Shown here: positions 23,459-32,625 of the stretch, one piece after another
How the letters are laid out: the number at the start of each line of letters is the position of its first letter
Numbering within the stretch: position 1 is the first letter of the stretch
Source of the DNA: Tilletiopsis washingtonensis
Taxonomy: Eukaryota > Basidiomycota > Exobasidiomycetes > Entylomatales
Assembly: GCF_003144115.1 (NCBI RefSeq)
Contig: NW_020312017.1
Span: 302,845 to 366,844 of the forward strand
Reading direction: 5' to 3'
Length of the DNA stretch: 64,000 bases
Notes under the pieces: model-generated
The model's database searches: none
Told to the model about the DNA's origin: nothing
The model's input: the letters and a program-made list of their open reading frames with translations, nothing else
Position numbers and translations under genes: made by a program

Positions 23459-24194
23459 GGCTGCCGCGCCTTAGGAGAGGTAAAAGAGAGGCGCGGCAGC
23501 AAGAGACGAAGAGGCCAAGAGGGCCGTGCACCAGCGTGCGACGCGCTGGGACGAGCTGGAGCTGGCGCGGAGTGTGTGCGAGCGAGTGAAGGACAAGAGC
23601 TCGCAGAGAAGAGCGGCAGCGAAGCCGAGTGACTGCCTGCGGATGCAAGGAGCCGAGCGGGAAGAAGGGCGCGCGAGGGGAGAGGAGGTGGAGGCGGGAA
23701 GATGAGAGCTGCGCAGCCGCGCGTCGAGAGCCTCTCCATTCCCCGCAGCCGCGCCGCCGCGGCGCGCTTCCAACCAACACACGCAGCGGCGCGCTTCAAG
23801 CTCGCTCTCGCGGACGGCAGCTGGGCACGCTCGCATGTCTGGCGCCAATGCAACGGCACAGAAAGCACGCAGGTGGCCAACGACCTCTTCGTGTGAGGCT
23901 TGAAGATCATCGCATGTTCGACGGCGCTGCGACGCAGGCTCATGCGCACGGCAAGGCAGCTTGCGCCTAGCGTCCTCGTCCAGACGCGGCAACGGCCGGC
24001 ACCCTCTCTGCATCGCAGTAGCCAGCCAGCTCAACGCTCGTCACGCTCTTCAGCCTCATCGGGATCCACAAATGGCAGGTGTGCGATGATATTGAGCAAG
24101 TATACAACGCAGGCGCTGCTGGCCAGAAGGAGAGGACGGCATTTTGACGCGGGAAGGCGATCCCTCCAAAGTCTAAGTGACTCGCAAGAGTGGC
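23459..24194. other. Intergenic region
   Basis: 736 bp between the ER-shaping protein start and the TCTP stop, both on the minus strand. It should hold the upstream region of the first and the 3' untranslated region of the second. Open frames on both strands lack coding character. Nothing specific seen. Confidence 0.55.
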
Positions 24195-25763
24195 TTAGAT
24201 CTTGGTCTCTGCGCGTCGCAAACAGAGGTCAGCAAGGACGCAGGGCGGGCAAGGAAGCAGGCGAAACGCACCCTTGAGTCCGTCCTTCCAGAGGATGAAG
24301 TAAGGCGTGACACCGTCCTCGCGGTAGTTGCAGAGGGCGACCATGCTGCAGGCACACCAGAATCAGCCACGTTTGACCCAGAGCACTCGGGCTGATAGCA
24401 GAGACTCACCCATCGGGGTTCATGCTCTCGCCGGTGTAGAAGTCGTAGTCTGCGGCCGAAGACGCTCGTCAGCCACTCTGCTCTGCCCGATCTCTCCTCT
24501 CTCCTGTGAGCGGCAGACGCACCCTTGAAGTTAGCGACGACCTTCTTGGCAAAGGCAGCAGCCTTGGCCTCGAAGATGGGCACGCGGTCCGGGTTCTCGG
24601 CAGCCAGACGCGTCTTGATGGCCTTCATGTACGACTGGAGAGAGAAGAGGGAGTCAGCTACTGCGGGTGCGGCAAGTGATGCGTAGACGTGGCTCTCAAG
24701 ACAGGCGCTGGAGCTTGCAGATGCAATCCGCCCTGGCAGCAGTGGCAGCAGCAAAGCCACCGAGGTAGACACCGAACGCCTCGGGCGTGAAACGCCCTGC
24801 ACCCAGCTTGAGCGTCCCAGAGCTGCTGCGTTTGCCCTTTTTGCTCGGCCTCCGCACACATTGCTCTGTGCTTGCCTCCCACTTCTCGGCACCCTTTGCC
24901 GCACCGCTTCACTTCGCTCTACACCACTCACCTTGAGGTGCACCAGGTAGCTCTTCTTGTCGAACTGCGTGCCCTGCAGGCGGAACGTGTGGACGACGTT
25001 GATGACCTGCGAGGCGCCGTTCTCGAGGGCCTCAGCCTGCTCCTCGGCCGACGGGTTGCCGCCGATGTCGACCTCGCCCTCGGAGACGACGATCATCTGC
25101 GCGTCGACCTCGTAGATGACATCGTCGACCTCGTGGATCTTGTAGCCGTCCGAGACCATCTCGTCGCCCGTGATCGCGTCGGTGTAGAGCTGGAGAGGAG
25201 AAGTTAAGCATGAGGAGCAAGGAGATGCAGGAGCAAAGGACGCAGCAGCAGAGCTGTCCTCGTGACGAATAGCTTCCAGGAAAGAGCAGCGCCGTGCGGA
25301 GAACTTGGCTCCAGGCTCGACAGCCGCTCTCTCGTGGCTCGCGAGTTGGTCCGCCAACTCGACGAGCTCCTCTGCGCCGAGATGCGCTCTCACGCGTGCC
25401 TTGAGATGAGGCCGCAAGAGAACCAGAGGGCGGAGCATCCCTACAGCCATGAGGCTTCCGCCTGGCGCTAGCCACCAGCTCGCGTAGCCCAGCGGATTGC
25501 CTTGACGTCGCCAGGCGACAGCAGTGGGACGAGCCACCTCGCGGCTCGTGGTATAGCCGCCAGCGGCTTCGCAGAGGCGGATCACGGCCGGCGAGAAGAT
25601 GTGCGCAAAGCGAGCAAAGCAGCGCGGCAGAGGTCTTCTTCTCGCCGCACTTGCGCCCGACGTGCCTCGACACCGCAGCGACCGCCCGTCTTAGCACTTT
25701 CGCCCGCTACTGGCGCATGTGACGTGCAGAGCGTGCGGCGAGAGTGTGTGTGCTCACCTTCAT
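24195..25763 (-). CDS. Translationally controlled tumour protein (TCTP)
   Basis: Small conserved cytosolic protein linked to growth, stress response and (in yeast, Tma19) ribosomes and mitochondria. Six exons: 25763-25758, 25189-24932, 24634-24523, 24449-24410, 24345-24272 and 24208-24195, giving exactly 167 residues, the normal length. The first exon is only ATG AAG, joined across a 568-bp intron to [17 protein letters not shown], the invariant TCTP start. Later motifs: [29 protein letters not shown] and [20 protein letters not shown], ending in [14 protein letters not shown]. All phases agree. The long first intron is typical of highly expressed fungal genes and may carry regulatory sequence. 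Confidence 0.96.
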
Positions 25764-26611
25764 GATGTGCGGAGTCGGGAGGGTGGGAGGGATGTGTGGT
25801 GTGAGAAGGAAGCGCTCGAGCGCCGCCGCCGCCGCTGCTGTGGCTGGATCTGCACGCCGCCCGCCAAAAAAGCGCCTGAGGGGTTCACCGGCCGCCAGGC
25901 ACGGGAGCCGTGTCCTGCAGCTGGCCTGCGCCGCCAGCTCACCCGCCCAGCGCACGTCGCGCGGAGGCGCCGAACTTCTCACGCCGCGTCCAGGTCGCCG
26001 CTGCTGGTGAGCACGCTCTGTGGCAAAGAGCAGCCTGGCATGGCTCACCACTCGCTCGACTTTGAGCTCCTACTTCAGCTCAGCACTGTGAAACTGCATC
26101 TTTCGTGCAAAGAGACTCTCAGCCCCAGCCAACGTCAAATCGTGCCCGTCTTGAGCGGCGAGTCTCGGTCAGACCACCCTTTGAAGACGGCAAGGGGCCG
26201 GCGCGGGAGTCGCTCACGCCCTCCGCCACGGCCTGGCCGCGCGGGCGCCCACACGAGCGCTTCACGTGCTCCCGCACCATGATCATCAGACCTCGAAGCG
26301 AGCCGCTCATGCAATCAAGTGTCGTGCGACTGGCTTATCGGGCGAGACTGCAGTCAGTCGCAGCGAAGAGAGAGCAGAAGAGGCAGATGTTTTGCATAGG
26401 AAGCGAACGTAGAGACCCGCAAGAGAGGGAACACAAGGAAGGATGACCAAAGGGGCAAGGAGGGAAGAAGAGGAAGTCTCTCGAATAGAGACGGACTGTG
26501 AGGCACGGCCGACTGCACAACGCAGATCATCCGTGCCTCGGCAGCAGTCAAGCCGAGGTCTGCTCGCGCGCGGCTTCGATTGCTGCCTCAGAAGCTGTCA
26601 AGCGACAAGCT
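25764..26611. other. Intergenic region
   Basis: 848 bp upstream of TCTP and downstream of the zinc-knuckle gene. Open frames on both strands are short and of non-coding composition. I see no conserved motif, tRNA box or repeat. Confidence 0.5.
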
Positions 26612-27921
26612 TTAGGCGGCAAGGCCCATGGCAGCAGCGCTCGTGGGCGCGCTCGGCGGGTCGGCGTGGGCGGGGCACTCGCTGCAGGGAGAAGCATGCG
26701 TCAGCCAGAGCCAGAATACGTCGGGAACAAGCAGACAAGGCGCAATTCTTGCTCGAGCATCAGACCCGGAGCGCGGCGGCGGCGACGGAGGCAGAGCGCA
26801 GAGTGCGTCTCTGTCGCTCCGCGCTTGCCGACTGCGAATGCCAGAGGAAACGAGGCCTCCACACAGAAACTTAGGCGCAATGCCAATGACTGCCGCAATG
26901 CAGCAGAAGCGGAGGCGACCGAGGCACAACGCTCGAGCTCTGCTGTCGCCGCCGCCACCACTTCCACCGCTGCGGCATGCTCCCCTCCTCCACTCTCTCT
27001 GACCATTGCAGCGTCTCAGCTCTCTCTCTTTCTCTCGCCCATCTGCCCTTCCTGGTTTGCTTTCCTGAGACGCGAGCAAGCAGCGCAGACTCACCGGCGA
27101 ATGTGGCCCGGGAGGCCGCAGCCGAAGCACACGCCCGGCGCCTTGCGGGCGCGAGGAGCGCGCGCCGGCGGGCCGGCGCCCTCAACGGGGGCGGAGGTGC
27201 AGTCGCGAGCTGCAGAGCGAGGCGACAGGCGTCAGCATCCTGGACAGAGGAAGGAAGGAAGGGAGGATGACGCACCACGGTGACCAATGCCGCCGCAGTT
27301 GTAGCAGGCGAGAGGAGCGCGAGGGGCAACGGCACCGCCCTGCGGGCACTGGCGGGCAAGGTGGGGGCCGCCGCAGGTCTGAGAAATGAGAGAGCATCAG
27401 TGAGAGGTCAGAGAGGCAGCGGGGCCAGCGTGAGAGGCGAGAGTGGCAGAAGTGGTGGCACAGCTGCCGTTACGCCACCAGAAAGCTGCAGCGAGGGGCC
27501 TGTGCCGCGCCACTGCTCTCGAACTGTTCTCTGCGCCAGATCTCCACAAAGCCCTCCACTTCACACTCACGTAGCAGCCGCCGCTCTTGGGCTCGGTCAG
27601 GCCGCCCTGCGCCGGGGCCGCGCGCGGCTTGGGCGCCGGCTTCTCGCTCTTCTCGACGGGCGCGGGCGGGTTGGGGCAGTCGGCCTTGATGTGGCCGGCC
27701 TCGCCGCAGGCGTAGCACTGCTTGGCAGCGGCCGTGCGCTCCTCGGGGCACGCGCTGCTCTCGTGGCCGGGCTTGGCGCAGTTGAACTAGAGAAGGGCGT
27801 GAGTGGGATGGAGAGGGCGAGTGGTGGCATGGACACGCACGCAGAGGCGCTCAGTGGACGAGCAGTTCTCGGCAAGGTGGCCGATCTGGCCGCACACGAA
27901 GCAGGAGCGTCTCCGGACCAT
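26612..27921 (-). CDS. CNBP/Gis2/Byr3-type zinc-knuckle protein
   Basis: Cytosolic single-stranded nucleic-acid-binding protein; family members bind G-rich mRNA and affect translation. Exons 27921-27841, 27786-27571, 27378-27276, 27209-27095 and 26681-26612 give 194 residues. Six CCHC knuckles are visible: CFVCGQIGHLAENC, CFNCAKPGHESSAC, CYACGEAGHIKADC, CYTCGGPHLARQC, CYNCGGIGHRARDC and CFGCGLPGHIRREC. Five are canonical C-x2-C-x4-H-x4-C; the fourth has only three residues before His. Several knuckles are split by introns. A Lys/Pro/Ala linker follows knuckle three, and the spacer before knuckle six is Pro/Arg-rich. The last intron (27094-26682) is long, 413 bp. The gene is head-to-head with NOP14. 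Confidence 0.93.
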
Positions 27922-28222
27922 GATGAGAGATGTGTGAGGTGGGGTGAAGAGAGGGTGAGAGGTGTGGGTGGTGGAGCAGCAGCAGCAGGCGGGCTGGAAG
28001 ATTTCGCGCATGTCGCACGACTTCTGCCCCAGATTTTGCCTATGCGGCACTTCAAGCACCCTGAACGGCGACTACAACGCGCGTTGTAGTGCACCCGCCG
28101 CGGCGTGGCTCGGCCGAGAGAAATTTGGGTGGAGCAGCTGAGCCTGCTCCCAGACAGGTGCTAAGCCTTCCTGGCCGTCATCCGAAGCACACCACCATCC
28201 CGCTCCTCTTCCCCACAGCACG
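27922..28222. promoter_or_regulatory. Bidirectional promoter of the CNBP-like gene and NOP14
   Basis: Only 301 bp separate the two start codons, so both transcripts must begin here. A perfect 18-bp palindrome lies near the middle at 28072-28089. No TATA box is evident. Both genes belong to the ribosome production/translation theme, so shared growth control is plausible. Confidence 0.75.
28072..28089. promoter_or_regulatory. Perfect 18-bp palindrome CTACAACGC/GCGTTGTAG
   Basis: Two exact 9-base arms without spacer, 150 bp from the CNBP-like start and 133 bp from the NOP14 start. The arm CTACAACG also occurs at 11622-11629 upstream of glutaryl-CoA dehydrogenase, and CTACAAG at 38490-38496 in the ARB1/mL41 divergent promoter. 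This fits a binding site for a dimeric factor; the factor is unknown. Confidence 0.6.
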
Positions 28223-31200
28223 ATGGCGAAAGGCTCGCAGCTCTCGCAGCTCAAAGCGCAGGTCGCCTCCTCCGGCATCACAGACCGCCGGCAGGCCTCG
28301 GCGTCGTCCAAGAAGCGCAAGGCGCCGTCTTCCGCCGCCGGCGCCGCGCAGCTCGCCGAGGCCGAGAAGCGCCGCGCCGCTCTCGCCCGCCTGGGCGGTC
28401 CGAACCCCTTCGAGGAGAAGGTCGTCAAGCCGAAGCATGATGTGCTTGGACGCGTCGTCAAGGGCAAGACGTCGAGGCCCGGCGCTGCCAAGGCTGGTGG
28501 CCTGGCGCAGCGGAGAGAGACGCTGTTGCCCGAGCTGCAGGGCCGACATCGCAGCGGCGCCTTCCACGACCGCCGCTTCGGCGAGGGAGATGCCAGCATG
28601 ACGCCGGAGGAGCGCATGCTGGAGCGCTTCACTCGCGAGCGGCAAACGGGCCGCGCTGGCGCCACGAGCATGTTCAACCTGGATGACGGCGAGGAGGAGG
28701 GCTTGACGCACTATGGCAAGAGCCTGAATCACCTCGACGAGATGGATGATGTGGCGCTCGGTGACGACGATGGTGAGTGGCGACAAGTGCCCGTGAGGAG
28801 ATGACCGCGGCGACTGATGCATGTGCTCTGCGCACAGGCGACATCGACGGCCTCGCCACGCAGGCGCACTTTGGCGGCTTTGGCGAAGGGGCAAATGAGG
28901 AAGACGAAGGCGTAAGTCGGATCTGCCTCAGCATCTCTTGCCTGCAGCAGCTGACAGCTCCTTGCGTGCTTGCAGCCCGAGCGCAAGAAGAGCAAGTTTG
29001 AAGTGATGCAAGAGGTCATGGCCAAGTCCAAGCTTGCCAAGCTCGAGCGACAGCAGATGCGCGAGAAGGACGACGACATTCGCATGGAGCTCGACGAGGG
29101 CCTCGATGACATTCGCGCACTGCTTCTCGGCGTTCCTTCCACCTCCTCTTCCGAGCCGAAGCCTCGCTCCGTGCCTGAGCGCGCGCCGATCCCGGGTCAA
29201 GCACCCGCAGAGCGGGAGCTAACCAAGGAGGAGCGAGAGAAGAAGGAGAGCGATCAGTATGATGCCTACGTGCGCGAGATGGCGTTTGAGAGGAGAGCGA
29301 AGCCGCAAGACCGACTCAAGACGGAGGAGGAGCTGGCGCTGGAAGAGGCGGAGAGCTTGCGCAAGGCGGAAGAGGCGAGACTGCGACGCATGCGGGGAGA
29401 GGAGGAGCCGAAGGAAAAGGAGAAGGGCAAGAAGGCACGGAGAGCGCCCGGCGGTGATGACCTGGACGACGACCTGGATCTCGACGAGGACGCGGACGCG
29501 TACGGCCTCGGACAGGGCCTTGGCGACCGCGAGGAGGACGAGGAGGGGTCAGAGTCGGAGGAGGAAGAGGAGAGCGGCAGCGAGGAAGAGGGCTCTGACG
29601 CCGGCAGCGACGAGGAAGGCAGCAACGCCACAAGCGAGGATGCCTTCGAGGACGTTGCCGACCTGGCCGAACTCTCCAAGGCCGGCGACGACGCAGATGA
29701 CGTCTCTGACGACGAAGCTTCCGCTGCGCTGAGCGGCAGCCAGCGCGCGACGACGAGCAGCAAGGGCAAGAGCAAGTCCACGAGCTCGGCTGCTTCGCTG
29801 CCTTTCACCTTCTCTTGTCCCGCGACGCACGACGAGTTCCTCTCTCTCCTCGAGGAGCACTCTGTCGCGCCGACCGATGTGCCGCTCGTCATCTCCCGCA
29901 TCCGTGCCCTGCACCATGCCTCTCTCGGCGAGGACAACAAGCACAAGCTGGCCGCGCTCATCGGCGTGCTGCTCGACCACTGTCTCTTCGTCGCTCCCGA
30001 CGCCAGCGCAGGCGGATTCCGACTCGTCGGCAAGATCACGCCGCACCTCTTCGCGCTCTCTTCTGCCTATCCTCGGGCAGCCGCGCAGCACTTCGTCGGC
30101 AAGCTTGCCTTGATGCAGCGCAACCTCTCTCGCGGTCTCGCACGCGGCGCACTGCTGCCTCAGGCTCGCACGTGGCCCGGCGTGGCGGAGCTGACGCTCC
30201 TGCGGCTCGCGGGCATCATCTTCCCGACGTCGGACAAGACGCATCCAGTCGCCACTCCACTCTCGCTCCTCATCGCTCAATACCTCGCGCACGCTCGTCT
30301 GCGCTCACTGCGCGATCTCGCAAGTGCGACATACCTCGTCTCGCTCGTGGCAGCACACGAGCGCGAGGCCAGACGACTGGTGCCAGAGGCACTGAATGCG
30401 CTGCATTCGGCAGTGCTCATTCTGGCGCCTCTGCATCCAGAGGGCAAGAAGGACGCAGCGACCATCGCAAGCGCATTTGCCATCCCGACGCCAGACTTTG
30501 GTGCTCCGCACACGCAGCATCTGCGCCTGAGCGGGCGCGGAGCTGGCAAGGAAGACGAGACACTGCCGAGCCTGACAGCCCTGCTCGAGGTGGCGGATGA
30601 CGATGCGGATGCAGAGCAGGCGAAGCGGCAACTGCTCGGCCTCTCCCTCTCGCTCATCGCCGAGTTCGCCACGCTCTACGCGGGCAGCACTGCCTTCTGC
30701 GAGCTCTTTACGCCTTTCAACGCACTCCTTGCGCTGATCGACCACGCTTCGCTCCCCGCCTCTCTTTCCGCACAAGTCACTCAGCTCACTAGCACGCTTA
30801 CTCGTGCCCTCTCTCTCGCCGCTTCCCAACGGCGAGCCCTGCGTCTGCAAGCCCACCGTGCCATTCCCATTGCGTCGCACATCCCCAAGTTCGAGCAGCG
30901 CGGCTACGACCCCTCCCGCAAGGGCCAGCACGACCCGGACACGGAGCGTGCGGCGCAGGCCAAGACTAAGGCGCTCATCAAGAAGGAGCGCAAGGGCGCC
31001 GTCAAGGAGCTGCGCCGCGATGCGCAGTTCGTGGCCGAGGAGAGGCGGAAGGCAAAGGAGCAGGAGGACACGAGCTATGCCAAGAAGATCGCCCGCGTCA
31101 TGGGCAGCCTCGGAGAGGAGCAGAGAGAAGAGAAGGTGTGGAAGCGCGAGAAGGAGAAGTGAGTCGTGCATCTGTACTGCAGCTTCGTTCGGAGCTGTGC

Positions 31201-31269
31201 TGACGCCTTTGTCCCTTCCCTCTCTCCAGGATGAAGAAGGAGCGCGCCAAGCAGAAGGGCGGCAAGTGA
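28223..31269 (+). CDS. NOP14: Nucleolar protein NOP14 (small-subunit processome)
   Basis: Component of the 90S/SSU processome, required for 18S rRNA maturation and 40S export with Noc4 and Emg1. Exons 28223-28772, 28838-28911, 28976-31158 and 31230-31269 give 948 residues, somewhat longer than the roughly 810-860 of yeast and human. The N-terminus has the family motif GGPNPFEEKVVKPKHDVLG. Next come MTPEERMLERFTRERQ and LTHYGKSLNHLDE, also diagnostic. A central Glu/Asp/Ser-rich acidic region (about residues 420-500) precedes an alpha-helical domain. The C-terminus has the typical basic KKERKGAVKELRRDAQFVA and the closing KKERAKQKGGK. The acidic stretch probably explains the extra length. Confidence 0.95.
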
Positions 31270-31619
31270 GGCGGACACGGCGACGACGAGGGGGCTGCAC
31301 CTGGCAGCGCTGTAATATCAGAGCACTTTGTACTACATCTGGCGCTTGGGCTGCTGTCACACGCTCCTCGTGAATAGGTGTCCATGATCCTCATGAACAG
31401 ATGTGGCCGGCGTGAGCAGGAGATCGCGCCCATGCTCCGTCGAGAAGAGGGGAGGAGGGAGCTCGGCCATGCTCCGGCCGTCCGTGCGCGCGCATCACAA
31501 CGGCGGCGCCGCGACTGTATTCCGGACTGAAGAGGCGGCCTCCACTTTCCGTATTCGCCACCGCCGGCTGATGCAAGCGCTGAGCTCGCACGACACTCCC
31601 CTCTCACCACCACCTCCCC
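31270..31619. other. Intergenic region
   Basis: 350 bp between NOP14 and the MsrB gene on the same strand. The last 60 bases before the ATG are pyrimidine/CA-rich leader-type sequence. Nothing else specific seen. Confidence 0.55.
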
Positions 31620-32589
31620 ATGCGTCCCCCTCTTCTCTTCAGCACGCTCCTCCTCCCCGTGCTGCTGCCTTACACGCCTCGCATCGCCTCCCACTCCGCC
31701 ACGCTCGCTCGTCGCGCCTTCCACGCCTCGCCTCTCGCCGCCTTCGTTGCCACGCCCGTGTACAAGATGGGCTCCGACGCCTCCAAGAACCAGCCCGCGG
31801 GCAACTTCCCGAAGGGAAAGAGCGAGAGCGAATGGAGGACTGTGCTGAACCCGGAGCAGGTGTGTATGCGTGATGTGGGAGCGTGAGCTGCTGCGTGGCG
31901 CTTAGTGCAAGCCGGAAGGAGCTGCCCCACGAGGCCGGCGCCCTGCCGCCACCGCGCCCAGCTGCCGGAGCGCTCCCCGTTGCGGCGTGCTGACTCTGCA
32001 GCACCCCTACAGTTCCGCATCCTGCGTGAGAAGGGCACCGAGATGGCCGGCTCCTCCAAGCTCGACTCGCACTATCCCAAGCAGGGCACTTACAATTGCG
32101 CTGGCTGTGCGTCGCCTCGCGTTCGCTCGCTCGTGCCCCGCGCTGACGCCGCTGCGCCGCTAGGTGACACGCCCCTCTACACGGCCGAGACCAAGTTCAA
32201 GTCCGGCTGTGGCTGGCCGGCCTTCTACGCCGAGATTCCGGGCTCGATCGACCGGCACGTCGACCGGTCTTGGGGCATGGAGGTGAGCATGGCGCGCTGC
32301 TAGCTCGGCCGGCCTCATCGGCTGACCATCCTTCCCTCTCTTAGCGCACCGAGATCACCTGCAAGTGTGAGTCTTCTGCTACTTCACAACAAAGCAGCGA
32401 CTGACGAGCGCCTCCTCCTCACAGCGTGCGGCTGCCACCTCGGCCACGTCTTCAAGGGCGAGCGCTTCAACAACCCCGTCGACGAGCGGCATTGCGTCGT
32501 GCGTACTCGAGCGCGAGTCACTGCTGCGTCTCTCGCTCACACTCGGCCCACAGAACGGCATCTCGCTGCGCTTCGCCGACGAGCAGTAG
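31620..32589 (+). CDS. Peptide-methionine (R)-S-oxide reductase (MsrB)
   Basis: Repairs methionine-R-sulfoxide in proteins using thioredoxin. Exons 31620-31859, 32013-32106, 32164-32282, 32345-32366, 32425-32498 and 32554-32589 give 194 residues. The MsrB domain starts at SESEWRTVLNPEQFRILREKG. It has both zinc CxxC pairs (CAGC and CGCH), the substrate motif SGCGWPAFYAEI, and the active-site region ERHCVNGISLRF, whose Cys is catalytic. The first roughly 45 residues are hydrophobic and basic and include ARRAFHASP, a mitochondrial-type cleavage region. An internal Met (MGSDASKNQ) just before the domain could give a cytosolic form. Its stop is only 36 bp from the stop of the converging coiled-coil gene. 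Confidence 0.95.
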
Positions 32590-32625
32590 GGTCGTATGTA
32601 TCGCTTCGATCGTGTGACTGGAATG

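Noticed and set aside
26105-27283. Plus-strand open frames across the zinc-knuckle gene
   Set aside because: Antisense to, or inside the long last intron of, the CNBP-like gene, with no coding features of their own.
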